Below are positions 45,227 to 54,170 of a stretch of DNA of 64,000 nucleotides, in pieces; position 1 is the first letter of the stretch, and each line of letters opens with the position of its first letter. The notes below the pieces were generated by a model that was given only the letters and a program-made list of their open reading frames with translations, was not told the DNA's origin and did no database searches. The stretch comes from Candidatus Roslinia caecavium (GTDB lineage: Bacteria > Bacillota > Clostridia > Monoglobales > Monoglobaceae). Both the position numbers and the translations under genes were made by a program. The stretch is taken from positions 35,431-99,430 of the forward strand of contig CAJFTO010000007.1 in NCBI GenBank assembly GCA_904419955.1. The letters run 5' to 3'.

Positions 45227-45368
45227 GCGAACGTTCGATAAACGTCCGTTTCGACGATACGAGGATTTGTCGCGGTCGAGCGCGTTTAAGAAACAGACTT
45301 TCGGCGGTATGAGCGAGCGATTTAGATAAGCTTAGAAATTATAGATATATTTTAAAGGAGGCGATCGT

Positions 45369-45791
45369 ATGAGCGACATAACAAACGGTTGTATCAGCTA
45401 TAGCGACAAAAAGGAGATCGGCAAAGATCAGCTTGAGAAGCTGTTTTTAGAACTAAATTGGTCGAGCGGACGCTATCCGGAGAAGCTTGAGAAGGCCGTC
45501 CAAAACTACGCCACGGTATTCTCGGCGCGGCATGGAGACGAACTTATAGGGCTTATATGCGTCATGGACGACGGCGTGATGACGGCGTACATACACTATC
45601 TGCTCGTCAGTCCTAAGTGGAGAGGCTTTGGGATAGGCGGGCGACTTATAGAGATGGTCAAGGAAAAGTACGACTTGTATTTGCGTATAGTTCTGGGCGC
45701 GTATAACGAGGCGGTTGACTTTTACAAAAAATTCGGCTTTAAGGAAGCGGAGAACGAAACGGTGATGTTTTTGACCTCTATGCCCGATTGA
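45369..45791 (+). CDS. GNAT family N-acetyltransferase
   Basis: A 140-residue acetyl-CoA-dependent transferase with the GNAT core: HYLLVSPKWRGFGIGGRLIE (about residues 77-96) holds motif A for CoA binding, and GAYNEAVDFYKKFGFKEAE is motif B. The acceptor is unknown. ATG follows AAAGGAGG. Confidence 0.9.
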   Translation: MSDITNGCISYSDKKEIGKDQLEKLFLELNWSSGRYPEKLEKAVQNYATVFSARHGDELIGLICVMDDGVMTAYIHYLLVSPKWRGFGIGGRLIEMVKEKYDLYLRIVLGAYNEAVDFYKKFGFKEAENETVMFLTSMPD

Positions 45792-45963
45792 TCTCGGCCG
45801 CGTCCGGAATTTCAGGCGGCGCTATAAGTAAAATTTTTATACGGCCGGGGCGCGATCCCGAACGAGTTTGCGAGAGCTTGAGATATATATGAGTTTTGAC
45901 CGGATTTTGGAATACGATGCAGAAAAATAATTTATAAATCCGCGGTTTGACGGAAATAATAAG

Positions 45964-45992
45964 TTGACATTTGGGGATTGATACCGTATAAT
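45964..45992 (+). promoter_or_regulatory. Consensus promoter of greA-lysS
   Basis: TTGACA (45964-45969), 17-bp spacer, TATAAT (45987-45992). Confidence 0.87.
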
Positions 45993-45998
45993 TAAGGG

Positions 45999-46256
45999 GT
46001 TATATTTTTATGAAATACAGACCTCGTTTTATAGACGAGTTTAGGTTTTTGCGTCCGGCAAATCCGCTGCGGACTATTTTTATATTTAAGAACGTATCTA
46101 TTCATTGCGGATAAGCCGAACTAAAAATACGGTCGGGTGCAGCCCCGCCGCGACAATAAACAACGTATGAAGGCGCGTCGGCGTTTTGCGAGCTTGCGTA
46201 AGCGCCGTGCGCTGACGATATTCTAAAAAACAGCGTATTTTGGAGGTATAAAGATA
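45999..46256 (+). promoter_or_regulatory. Structured leader of greA-lysS with possible attenuator
   Basis: The leader contains CTCGTTTTATAGACGAG, a GTCCG...CGGAC hairpin (46054-46075 region) followed by a T-rich stretch TATTTTTATATTT, and a later hairpin in which CGTCGGCG pairs with CGCTGACG (about 46159-46217) close to the greA ribosome binding site. The first hairpin could terminate early. I do not recognise a known riboswitch or T-box. Confidence 0.45.
46010..46114 (+). CDS. Possible leader peptide, 34 residues
   Basis: ATG at 46010, with AAGGGG about 11 bases before it, opens a 34-codon frame rich in Arg, Phe and Ile (MKYRPRFIDEFRFLRP at the start). It covers the possible attenuator hairpin, so its translation could affect read-through into greA. 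It may equally be chance. Confidence 0.35.
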   Translation: MKYRPRFIDEFRFLRPANPLRTIFIFKNVSIHCG

Positions 46257-46733
46257 ATGGATAAGAAACAGGTTACGTTAACCGCGTCCGGACTTGAGAA
46301 ATTAGAGGAAGAACTCGAATATTTAAAGACTAAAAAACGAAAAGAAGTTTCTGAAAAGATAAAAGTTGCATTGGGTTTTGGAGACCTGTCCGAGAACTCC
46401 GAATATGACGAGGCGAAGAACGAGCAGGCGCATGTAGAGGCGAGGATCGTTACTTTGGAAAACATGCTGAAAAACGCGGTCGTTATCGACGAGAGCGAGA
46501 TAGATTTGGATAGGGTCGGACTTGGAACTAAAGTAAAGGTCTTAGACGTCGAGTTCGACGAAGAGATCGAATACAATATAGTAGGTTCTACCGAGGCGGA
46601 TCCAGATCAACAAAAGATTTCGGACGAATCGCCGGTGGGCAAAGCGCTGATAGGACGCAAAGTCGGCGAGACCGTAAGCGTTGAGACGCCGGGCGGCGTT
46701 ATAGAATTTAAAATACTTGAGATTTCAAAGTAA
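46257..46733 (+). CDS. greA: Transcription elongation factor GreA
   Basis: A 158-residue GreA: an N-terminal coiled coil (about 5-78) with [20 protein letters not shown], whose acidic tip enters the RNA polymerase channel to rescue backtracked complexes, and a C-terminal FKBP-like domain ending [19 protein letters not shown] follows TTTGGAGG. lysS starts 14 bp later, so the two form an operon. Confidence 0.97.
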   Translation: MDKKQVTLTASGLEKLEEELEYLKTKKRKEVSEKIKVALGFGDLSENSEYDEAKNEQAHVEARIVTLENMLKNAVVIDESEIDLDRVGLGTKVKVLDVEFDEEIEYNIVGSTEADPDQQKISDESPVGKALIGRKVGETVSVETPGGVIEFKILEISK

Positions 46734-46747
46734 GCGGGGAGATTATA

Positions 46748-48277
46748 ATGAGTAATAACGAGCAAAAGATAAATAATAATAACTCCTCGGCTAAGCCGAG
46801 CGAGGATAAGGAACTAAACGAGGTCCTTAAGATCCGCCGCGAGAAGCTGAAGAATCTGCGCGACGAGGGCATGGATCCGTATGCGATAACCAAGTTTGAG
46901 CGCGATACGGTCACAACCGACATAACCGAGAACTATTCGGAGTACGAGGGCAAGGTAGTTACGCTTGCGGGACGTTTGATGTCGAAGCGCGTTATGGGCA
47001 AGATGTCGTTCGCCGATCTTAGAGACCGCTATGGAAAGATACAGCTTTGCGTTAAGCGGGACGAGATGGGCGACGAGGAGTATAAGAGATATAAGAAGTT
47101 CGATATAGGCGATATCGTGGGCGTTACCGGCGAGGTATTCACGACGCAAAAGGGAGAAATATCGGTCAGAACGACAAAGATAGAGCTGCTTTCCAAGTCG
47201 CTCAGACCGCTGCCGGAGAAGTTCCACGGCTTGACGAACACGGACCTCAGATACAGACAGAGATATGTGGATCTGATAATGAATCCGGACGTTAAGCGCA
47301 CTTTTGAGCTTAGAAGCAAGATAATAAAGGAAATAAGAGCGTATCTCGATAAGCGCGATTTTATAGAGGTTGAGACGCCGATACTTAACACGATTCCCGG
47401 CGGAGCGGCCGCGCGTCCGTTTATAACTCATCACAATACGTTGGATATCGATATGTATCTGAGAATAGCGCCCGAGCTATACTTAAAGCGCCTTATCGTA
47501 GGCGGTTTTGAAAAGGTATACGAGCTCGGCAGACTCTTCAGAAACGAGGGTATGGACGTAAAGCATAACCCTGAGTTTACGACTATCGAGATATACCAAG
47601 CGTATACCGATTACGAGGGTATGATGGATCTGACCGAGGATATGATAAAGACGGTCGCTCAGAACGTGCTCGGAACGACTAAGATAACGTATCAGGGTCA
47701 GGAAGTCGAACTCGGCGGAAAGTGGGAGCGTATGACAATGCTCGAGGCTATAAAGAAATATTCGGGCGCAGATTTCTCTCAGACAAAGACGGCGGAAGAA
47801 GCGGAGGCGCTTGCGAAGTCGATCGGCATAGAGTTTGAAGAGGACGCGCCGAAGCTCTCAAGAGGCGAGATAATTTCGCTGGCGTTCGAGGAAAAGGTCG
47901 AGGATAACCTTATACAGCCGACGTTCATAACAGAGTATCCGGTCGAGATCTCGCCGCTCGCTAAGAGATACGCGAATAATCCGGACTTTACCGAGCGTTT
48001 TGAGATATTCATCACAGGCCGCGAATTCGGAAACGCATTCTCCGAGCTCAACGACCCGATCGACCAGAAGGAAAGATTTATAAAGCAGGTTGAGAAGAGG
48101 GAGCAGGGCGACGACGAGGCGAATATGATGGACGAGGATTACGTAAACGCCTTAGAGTACGGACTTCCTCCGACGGGAGGACTTGGGATAGGCATAGACA
48201 GACTGGTCATGTTGCTCACCGACAGCGCGTCTATCAGAGACGTCTTGCTCTTCCCGACGATGAAGCCGCTTGGCTAA
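46748..48277 (+). CDS. lysS: Lysyl-tRNA synthetase, class II
   Basis: A 509-residue class II synthetase. An OB-fold anticodon-binding domain (about 65-160, [19 protein letters not shown]) is followed by the catalytic domain with motif 2 ([18 protein letters not shown]) and motif 3 ([13 protein letters not shown]). ATG follows GCGGGGAGATTATA. Co-transcribed with greA; a terminator follows. Confidence 0.98.
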   Translation: MSNNEQKINNNNSSAKPSEDKELNEVLKIRREKLKNLRDEGMDPYAITKFERDTVTTDITENYSEYEGKVVTLAGRLMSKRVMGKMSFADLRDRYGKIQLCVKRDEMGDEEYKRYKKFDIGDIVGVTGEVFTTQKGEISVRTTKIELLSKSLRPLPEKFHGLTNTDLRYRQRYVDLIMNPDVKRTFELRSKIIKEIRAYLDKRDFIEVETPILNTIPGGAAARPFITHHNTLDIDMYLRIAPELYLKRLIVGGFEKVYELGRLFRNEGMDVKHNPEFTTIEIYQAYTDYEGMMDLTEDMIKTVAQNVLGTTKITYQGQEVELGGKWERMTMLEAIKKYSGADFSQTKTAEEAEALAKSIGIEFEEDAPKLSRGEIISLAFEEKVEDNLIQPTFITEYPVEISPLAKRYANNPDFTERFEIFITGREFGNAFSELNDPIDQKERFIKQVEKREQGDDEANMMDEDYVNALEYGLPPTGGLGIGIDRLVMLLTDSASIRDVLLFPTMKPLG

Positions 48278-48306
48278 ACGGGAGTTTAAAAACTGAAAAA
48301 TAATTT

Positions 48307-48348
48307 CGGGCTGATTGGGGATCACGCGCAGTCACGCCCGTTCTTTTT
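48307..48348 (+). terminator. Terminator after lysS
   Basis: CGGGC and TGATT (48307-48316) pair with AGTCA and GCCCG (48330-48340) with one bulge, followed by TTCTTTTT. Confidence 0.75.
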
Positions 48349-48379
48349 AATATAAATTAAGTTAAGTAGGTGAACTAAT

Positions 48380-49153
48380 TTGGATAAACAAGCACGGGAA
48401 GCGAGAGAGATGACCAAACAGCTTAAAGGCAAAGAGCGCTTGGCGAATTTTTGGTATTATTACAAATGGTGGGTCGTAGCGGGTATATTCATACTGCTTA
48501 TAGCCGCTATAACTATTTACGAGGCGGTCACGACCGTGGATTACGATTTGTATGTGAGCTGTTACACTGAGAAAGGCTTGAGCGAGGAATCCGCGTCAAG
48601 ACTCGAGGAGGAACTTAAGAAATATACGAGCGATATAAACGGCGACGGAGAAGTTTTGGTCAGCGTGTCCAACCTCGCCGCGGTTAAATCGGAGACGGAC
48701 ACGGAATACGCCATAGTTCAGACGAGATTATCTTCCGAATTAGCCGCGGGAGACGTCGAGATGTTTATAATGGACGAGACGTATTTAGATTCGATGAGAA
48801 ACGAGACGAACAGCGACACAGTCGAAGCGGTCATAGACTTAAACGACGTTCCCGGCTTCAAGGACGACGTCGGGTATATTCAGGATAATCTGTATCTGGT
48901 GTTAAAGGCCTTGTATGAAAGAGAAGAGGGCGACAGCGCGATCGAAGCTCAGCACGAAAGCGCGTCCCAGGTTTTTGACGCGCTAAGATCTCTTATAAGC
49001 GAGGACGTTTTGAGCGAAAAGACGACGGAGGCGCTTATGGAGCCGTCGGATGAAAGCGGCTCGTCCGAGAGCGCGGAAGAATCGGAAACTACTGCTGCTA
49101 CGGAAGCTGAGAATGTGGACGCGTCCGACGTTTCGCCCGCCGCGGCGGAGTGA
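48380..49153 (+). CDS. Unknown single-pass membrane protein
   Basis: A 257-residue protein with a charged, cytoplasmic N-terminus (1-32), one membrane helix (about 33-53, WWVVAGIFILLIAAITIYE), and an extracytoplasmic region ending in an acidic Ser/Glu/Ala tail (about 215-257). The layout KGKERLANFWYYYKWW before the helix is common in clostridial proteins of this kind, which have no known role. The start is TTG behind AGGTG; an ATG ten codons later is a possible alternative. Confidence 0.75.
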   Translation: MDKQAREAREMTKQLKGKERLANFWYYYKWWVVAGIFILLIAAITIYEAVTTVDYDLYVSCYTEKGLSEESASRLEEELKKYTSDINGDGEVLVSVSNLAAVKSETDTEYAIVQTRLSSELAAGDVEMFIMDETYLDSMRNETNSDTVEAVIDLNDVPGFKDDVGYIQDNLYLVLKALYEREEGDSAIEAQHESASQVFDALRSLISEDVLSEKTTEALMEPSDESGSSESAEESETTAATEAENVDASDVSPAAAE

Positions 49154-49292
49154 TAAGGACGCTGACGTATTTATTTTTTATAACGTTGGGATGGATCGCG
49201 CGGCGTTTAATCGCGGAAGCCGATTATCGAGCGGCGCATGTTTTGCGGAGCCGATCCGACGCGTTTTATATAAAATATTTCTAAAAATGATT

Positions 49293-49322
49293 CAGCCGAC
49301 GCATTAACGCGTCGGCTGTTTT
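49293..49322. terminator. Strong hairpin in the 49.2-49.4 kb convergent gap
   Basis: CAGCCGACGC (49293-49302) pairs perfectly with GCGTCGGCTG (49309-49318), followed by TTTT. It can serve the membrane protein gene on the plus strand. The rest of the 294-bp gap shows nothing firm. Confidence 0.75.
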
Positions 49323-49448
49323 GAGTTAAAATTCCAATATTTTGACGTGCGAATTTAAGCGCTCGGCCGCCGTTTGGATAAAGGCTTTTTAAGCCGACGA
49401 CGCGCCGCGATCGTTTATAGGATTAGCTCGATCGGGCTTAAAGATAGC

Positions 49449-49967
49449 TTACAGATATCTCGACATGATCAGCATGTTAACGCCTTCGCTTATCAGGATT
49501 ACGCCCAATACGATCCCTATCAGAGAAACTATGGCCGTCATATGCGCGAAGCATATCAGTCCCAGAAGTATCGAAATTATGCCGAATATCAGACTCCAAA
49601 TCCATCCGGGCTCATAGTATCTCAGCTTAACGGCGCTTATAATTTTAATAATTCCGTTTGCAAGCAGCCATGTTCCCAAACCGAACGCGATTATCATTGG
49701 GATAAAATTCGGCATGACGAACAATAGCAGACCTAATATTATCATAGCTATCCCGAGTATCAGCGCCCACAGACCGGGCATTCTGAAAATGGTCAGATTG
49801 TCGCTTTCTCCGAATATGTAATATGATACGCATAAAATGATCCCGGACGCGATCATTGCAAACGCTAATATATACGTCAGGGCCGCCGCTGTGGAAAGCG
49901 GATTAAACAGACAAGCTATCCCGATCAGGATCTGCAATATACCCAGTACTACCGCGGTTGCTTTCAT
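49449..49967 (-). CDS. DUF308/HdeD-like membrane protein
   Basis: A 172-residue protein with six predicted membrane helices in three similar pairs and the repeating G-x-x-x-I-x-x-G pattern of the HdeD/DUF308 family (LGILQILIGIACLFNP, LGIAMIILGLLLFVMP, FGIISILLGLICF). HdeD helps E. coli in acid resistance; in Gram-positives the role is unknown. ATG follows GGGAGATGG. Single gene. Confidence 0.85.
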   Translation of the reverse strand: MKATAVVLGILQILIGIACLFNPLSTAAALTYILAFAMIASGIILCVSYYIFGESDNLTIFRMPGLWALILGIAMIILGLLLFVMPNFIPMIIAFGLGTWLLANGIIKIISAVKLRYYEPGWIWSLIFGIISILLGLICFAHMTAIVSLIGIVLGVILISEGVNMLIMSRYL

Positions 49968-50143
49968 TTTACCATCTCCCTGCCTTTAGTTATTCTTTAT
50001 ATTATCATACTATCGTATGCTCAGTCAATATTTGTTACAAACTTTTTGGTCAAATTGCAGGCATATTATTAACGCGTTGTAAATATTTTTCGGTCGATTT
50101 CAGCGCCGAGGTTTTATTTGATCCGGCGCGGTTAAGAGACGGC

Positions 50144-50470
50144 TTAGAGCATACATATCGTTATCGAGCGTATAGCGTCGACGGCGATATCGAGAATGAG
50201 CAGAGCGGTGATAAATTCTAAGGCCTTATATATTTCTTTTGGTTTATAACGCCATTTAACGCAGAACTCCTGCGGGGACAGCTCCGCGCCAGAGAGGGTC
50301 GTGATAGAGCGCTGGAGGCAGAATACGAAGTCGTTTTCGCTTATGCTCGAGGCGGTCACGCTTGACTTTGAGTTAAGACCGCAGCTTATCACTTTAAGAC
50401 CGGAAAATACGGACGGATCCGGATATTGATTATCTATATTAATAATTACGTAGTCTTCTATTTGAATCAT
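50144..50470 (-). CDS. Unknown small protein with a C-terminal hydrophobic segment
   Basis: A 108-residue frame I cannot assign. The N-terminal 80 residues look soluble and beta-rich; residues 84-101 (LEFITALLILDIAVDAI) may be a membrane helix. A GGCGGGATGGG lies before the ATG, which is a weak ribosome binding site. It could be a real small gene; codon use resembles neighbours. Confidence 0.5.
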   Translation of the reverse strand: MIQIEDYVIINIDNQYPDPSVFSGLKVISCGLNSKSSVTASSISENDFVFCLQRSITTLSGAELSPQEFCVKWRYKPKEIYKALEFITALLILDIAVDAIRSITICML

Positions 50471-50550
50471 TTCCCATCCCGCCTAAAAATATTTTTATGC
50501 AAAAATAGTATTCTCCAACGCGGCGTTTATAATACGCAGACCGAGACAAA

Positions 50551-50588
50551 ATAAAAACGGCGGTATCCGGATCATGGTTATAACCGCC
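50551..50588 (-). terminator. Terminator after the lipoprotein gene
   Basis: GGCGGT (50559-50564) pairs with ACCGCC (50583-50588); on the minus strand GTTTTTATTTTG follows. Confidence 0.7.
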
Positions 50589-50695
50589 CGAAAACCGCCT
50601 TACTGATAATATGATCATAGCGGGACGTCTAACTAATACTATGTCTGTCAGCGCATAGCGCCCCGCTTAAAGAAGAATATAATGGTTAAAGTTCA

Positions 50696-51259
50696 CTATT
50701 TTTGCATAGACTCTCTTATTTCGTTGATACCGTTGGTAAATTCGGTAAAATCTTCCTGAAGCGTCGAATTATCGCCGCTTATCGCGTTCTCGATCGTAGC
50801 GGCAAAATTACCGACTTGATTATAAGCCGCCATTACGGAGTCGTTTAAATTATCGTAGGTCTCTTTTAATTCCTCCGGGATATCCGCCGCTATATTCTCT
50901 AAGTCCGTAGCGGTTCCCTTGATCCTTTCCTGTATCTCGTTGTATTCCGTTTGCCAAGCCGAGTAGTCGTCCGACGAACTCATCGACGACGCCCTCTCTA
51001 TGAGCGCGTTTAGATCGTTTAACTCCTCGTTAAAGTCGCTTTCATAACCCGCGAGCGTATCGCTGTAATCCATACCCGCGTCAGCGCCTTCAGACGGAGC
51101 GGACGAAGCCGCGGATTCCGACGGCGATACGTTCGCCTGCGAATTACTGTTTTCCGACGTATTAGCCGAACAAGACGTCAGCGACGATACCGCCAAAATC
51201 CCCGCGGCTAAAATTACGCCGATCTTTTTCAATTTGTTAGCGTTTAGTTTGATCTCCAT
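50696..51259 (-). CDS. Putative lipoprotein, helical
   Basis: A 187-residue exported protein. The signal peptide has a lipobox ending SSLTSC, with Cys about residue 30 the likely lipidated residue. A Ser/Ala/Asn-rich linker (about 31-60) leads to a helical domain (about 65-187) with heptad-like EFNEELNDLNALIERA and NDSVMAAYNQVGN segments. No known domain. ATG 51259 follows GAGGAGGC; a longer frame to 51337 overlaps the promoter. Two direct repeats at the promoter suggest regulation. Confidence 0.8.
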   Translation of the reverse strand: MEIKLNANKLKKIGVILAAGILAVSSLTSCSANTSENSNSQANVSPSESAASSAPSEGADAGMDYSDTLAGYESDFNEELNDLNALIERASSMSSSDDYSAWQTEYNEIQERIKGTATDLENIAADIPEELKETYDNLNDSVMAAYNQVGNFAATIENAISGDNSTLQEDFTEFTNGINEIRESMQK

Positions 51260-51308
51260 TTTTATAGCCTCCTCGTTCGTTATAAAATAATTTTGTTTGA
51301 CAGTAGTT

Positions 51309-51337
51309 AAAATAACACATAATTTTTTACATGTCAA
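51309..51337 (-). promoter_or_regulatory. Promoter for the lipoprotein gene
   Basis: On the minus strand TTGACA (51337-51332), 17-bp spacer, TATTTT (51314-51309). Confidence 0.7.
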
Positions 51338-51353
51338 TACATTTTTTACATGT
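51322..51353 (-). repeat. Two direct repeats at the lipoprotein promoter
   Basis: ACATGTAAAAAAT occurs twice (51322-51334 and 51341-51353), 19 bp apart, one copy overlapping the -35 element and spacer, the other just upstream. They look like regulator binding sites. Confidence 0.55.
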
Positions 51354-51415
51354 TTTAGAAATTGTAATAAAACTTTAAACAGAAAATGAAGAGAGCGCGG
51401 GGATTTTGGGGCGTA

Positions 51416-51444
51416 TTGACAAAAAAGAAAAATAGGAGTAAAAT
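51416..51444 (+). promoter_or_regulatory. Promoter for hydF
   Basis: TTGACA (51416-51421), 17-bp spacer, TAAAAT (51439-51444). Confidence 0.78.
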
Positions 51445-51627
51445 TAATTCTATCGATATGCTCGGTTTTGCGCGGGTATTATTTTATAAAAAGAGTAGTC
51501 GATTTTATTTAGACGAGTGCGTAGCCGCGCGATTTTATGCATTGCAGAGAGATCCTATCGCATATGTCTTCGCCGATAGGGGAAATTTATAACGCGCCGA
51601 AGCGAAGCGGCGGAACGGAGATTTATT

Positions 51628-52812
51628 ATGGAAAAGACGCCATTGGCCATGAGAAAACATGTAACCATATTCGGAAATACAAACGTGGGAAAATCCACGC
51701 TTTTTAATTCGCTTTTGGGTCAGGAGATAGCGATCGTGTCCGAGGTAGAGGGTACGACGACGGATCCTGTGATAAAGGCGTGGGAGCTTATCCCATACGG
51801 ACCTATAGCGCTTATCGATACGGCGGGACTGAGCGACGAGTCTCAGCTCGGTCAAATGCGTATCAAAAAGACTATGAACGTGCTTAAGCGAACCGATCTG
51901 ATACTGCACGTTTTGGACGCGGAGTCCGCGGCAGGTACGGAGATAGCGCAGGTGGATAAGAGCATACCGGAGATCTTAGTCCTGACCAAATGCGACGAGA
52001 CGGACGAGGCAACGCTTTCAGCGCTTAAGGATAAATATCCTGACGCGGTTTTTCTGTTTGGATATAAGGACGACGATCTGAGACCGCTCAGAGTCAAAAT
52101 GATTGACGAGCTCGATAAGCAGGATAGAGACGACGAAACCATGATAGGCAAGTTTCTTCCGAAAGGGAGCAGTCTGATCCTTGTCTGTCCGATCGACAGC
52201 GAGGCGCCGAAGGGCAGGCTTATCCTGCCGCAGGTACAGTTGATACGCGACTGTCTCGACCATAATATGAAGGCGTACGTCACTACCGAACATACGCTTT
52301 TGGAAGCGCTCGAGGAGCTTAAAAAGGTAGATCTGGTGGTCACGGATTCGCAGGCGTTCAAGCTTGTGGACAGTATCGTTCCAAAGGAGATACCGCTCAC
52401 GTCGTTCTCCATGCTGCTCGCGTGCCAGAAGTCGGATTTTGAGACTCTGATAGCCGGAGCCGGAGCCGTAGATAAGCTGACCGCGGATTCAAAGATATTA
52501 ATGCTCGAGGGCTGCACGCATAACACCTCTCACGAGGATATAGGCAGGGTCAAGATACCCCGTCTTATTAAAAAATATACCGGATACGATTTGGAGTTCG
52601 AGTATTACACAGGCTACAACTTCCCGGAGGATCTGAGCGGTTACAGCTTATGTATACAGTGCGGGATGTGCATGGTTAATAAGAAAGAGATACAAAGCCG
52701 TCTTGACGCCGCGAAGAAAGCGGGACTTCCTGTGACTAACTACGGAATGGTCTTGGCTAAGCTAAACGGGATCTTAGACAGAGCCAAGGAGATCTTTTAT
52801 CAAGAGGTTTAA
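51628..52812 (+). CDS. hydF: [FeFe]-hydrogenase H-cluster maturation GTPase HydF
   Basis: A 394-residue scaffold GTPase on which the diiron part of the H-cluster is built. N-terminal GTPase domain: FGNTNVGKSTLFN (P-loop, about 15-27), EGTTTDP, DTAGLSD, TKCDE. The C-terminal cluster domain has Cys296-x-His298 and Cys345-x-x-Cys348. Most HydF proteins have CxH-x(44-53)-HCxxC; here the spacing is 45 but the second His is Gln344 (QCGMC). ATG follows GGAG. hydE lies 200 bp downstream; hydA and hydG are elsewhere. Confidence 0.95.
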   Translation: MEKTPLAMRKHVTIFGNTNVGKSTLFNSLLGQEIAIVSEVEGTTTDPVIKAWELIPYGPIALIDTAGLSDESQLGQMRIKKTMNVLKRTDLILHVLDAESAAGTEIAQVDKSIPEILVLTKCDETDEATLSALKDKYPDAVFLFGYKDDDLRPLRVKMIDELDKQDRDDETMIGKFLPKGSSLILVCPIDSEAPKGRLILPQVQLIRDCLDHNMKAYVTTEHTLLEALEELKKVDLVVTDSQAFKLVDSIVPKEIPLTSFSMLLACQKSDFETLIAGAGAVDKLTADSKILMLEGCTHNTSHEDIGRVKIPRLIKKYTGYDLEFEYYTGYNFPEDLSGYSLCIQCGMCMVNKKEIQSRLDAAKKAGLPVTNYGMVLAKLNGILDRAKEIFYQEV

Positions 52813-52926
52813 AGCGCCTCGCTTAGATTTATGCGCTTTTGAAGACGTTTTTATATAGCGGATTTAGGCGGTCGGGCGGCTTGTGCATATTGGCGAGCCG
52901 CCTCGCTCTTTGGCGATTCACGATAT

Positions 52927-52943
52927 GCCGCGCTAAGCGCGGC
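52927..52943 (+). other. Short perfect hairpin between hydF and hydE
   Basis: GCCGCGC and GCGCGGC pair around a 3-nt loop, followed by TTATTTG. It may be a partial terminator within the hydF-hydE transcript. Confidence 0.5.
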
Positions 52944-53014
52944 TTATTTGATATAAAGGGTATGCAAAGCTCGACCCCGGGGTTGCGGCCAATGTAAATG
53001 ATGGAGATTAAAAT

Positions 53015-54037
53015 ATGATGTTTTCTAAGTCTGAACTGATTGAAATTATAAAAGCGAACGAGAATAAAATAGACCGCGACCTGCAGTGTTCGGCGGATAA
53101 GGTAAGACGGGAATACTATGGAAATTCGGTCTACGTCAGAGGTCTGATAGAGTTTACAAATTATTGTAAAAACGACTGCTATTACTGCGGGATCAGACGC
53201 GGAAACAAAAAGGTCGCGCGGTATCGGCTGAGCAAAGAGGAGATACTGAGCCGCTGCGAGGCGGGCGACCGTTTGGGGTTTAAGACTTTCGTGCTTCAGG
53301 GCGGCGAGGATCCGTATTTTACCGACGATATTATCTGCGATATTGTAAGTTCGATAAAAGAAAAGTATCTTGATTGCGCGGTCACTTTGTCTATAGGCGA
53401 GAAGAGCAGGGAGTCGTATAAAGCTTACTTTGACGCCGGCGCGGATAGGTTTTTGCTAAGACATGAGACCGCGGACGAGTCGCACTATAATAGACTGCAC
53501 CCGGATTCGATGAGCCTTAAAAACCGAAAACGGTGTCTCTATGATTTAAAGGAGATAGGATATCAGGTCGGAGCAGGATTTATGGTCGGTTCGCCGTATC
53601 AGACCGCTGAGAATATGGCCGACGACATATTGTTTTTAGCCGAACTTAGGCCGCATATGGTCGGGATAGGTCCGTTTGTTCCGCACGACGACACGCCGTT
53701 TAGAGATTTTAAAGCCGGTTCGCTCGAACTTACCTGTACCGCGCTCAGCCTGACGCGGCTGACGCTGCCATACGCTTTGATCCCATCGACGACCGCGCTT
53801 GGAACGATAGCGCCAAACGGCAGGGAACTTGGTATTTTAAGCGGCGCCAACGTTGTGATGCCTAACCTGTCTCCCGCGGAGGTAAGGGATTCTTACTCTC
53901 TCTATAACAATAAACTGTCAAGCGGAGCGGAAGCGGCGGAGAGCGTTAAAGAATTGGCGCGGCGTATGGAGAAGATCGGGTATAAGATCGATTTTTCCGT
54001 AGGCGACGCGGCTAACATAGATCAAGCGCGGAGCTAA
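53015..54037 (+). CDS. hydE: [FeFe]-hydrogenase radical SAM maturase HydE
   Basis: A 340-residue radical SAM enzyme needed for the dithiomethylamine bridge of the H-cluster. The cluster motif is Cys51-x3-Cys55-x2-Cys58 (CKNDCYYCGI); RGLIEFTNYC, LQGGEDPYFTD, RHETADESHYNRLHP and VGIGPFVPHDDTPF are hallmarks that separate HydE from biotin synthase. ATG follows ATGGAGATTAA. With hydF it implies a hydrogen-producing hydrogenase. Confidence 0.95.
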   Translation: MMFSKSELIEIIKANENKIDRDLQCSADKVRREYYGNSVYVRGLIEFTNYCKNDCYYCGIRRGNKKVARYRLSKEEILSRCEAGDRLGFKTFVLQGGEDPYFTDDIICDIVSSIKEKYLDCAVTLSIGEKSRESYKAYFDAGADRFLLRHETADESHYNRLHPDSMSLKNRKRCLYDLKEIGYQVGAGFMVGSPYQTAENMADDILFLAELRPHMVGIGPFVPHDDTPFRDFKAGSLELTCTALSLTRLTLPYALIPSTTALGTIAPNGRELGILSGANVVMPNLSPAEVRDSYSLYNNKLSSGAEAAESVKELARRMEKIGYKIDFSVGDAANIDQARS

Positions 54038-54133
54038 GATCTGTAATTAGACGGATCGGTATCAAATCCGACCGATACAACGGCGGGCAAAGAAAAAATA
54101 GGGATATAAATTAAATTGATCAAAAAAAGTTTT

Positions 54134-54170
54134 AGGACGGCTGCTATTTATTCGGCCGTCCTTATTATTT
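54134..54170. terminator. Bidirectional terminator between hydE and the SSB-like gene
   Basis: AGGACGGC (54134-54141) pairs with GCCGTCCT (54155-54162); T-rich on the plus side (TATTATTTTC) and on the minus side (AAAACTTTTTTTG). Confidence 0.88.

Larger units (their letters stand above)
45792..46256. other. Intergenic region with the greA leader
   Basis: A 464-bp gap. The first 170 bp show nothing; then come a consensus promoter (45964-45992) and about 255 nt of structured leader with a short open frame and two hairpins. Confidence 0.6.
51260..51627. other. Divergent region lipoprotein / hydF
   Basis: A 367-bp gap with the lipoprotein promoter and its repeats and, on the plus strand, the hydF promoter at 51416-51444 with a leader of about 175 nt. 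Confidence 0.6.

Noticed and set aside
46120..46160. GGGTGCAGCCCCGCCGCG considered as a T-box antiterminator for lysS or a cobalamin riboswitch piece
   Set aside because: It lacks the T-box TGGNACCGCG core, a specifier loop and an antiterminator/terminator pair, and the wider B12 aptamer parts are missing.
49150..49281. 43-codon GTG frame overlapping the stop of the membrane protein gene
   Set aside because: No Shine-Dalgarno at a usable distance and Arg/Ala-rich shadow-like composition.
51386..51592. 68-codon open frame upstream of hydF
   Set aside because: It runs through the hydF promoter and has no ribosome binding site.
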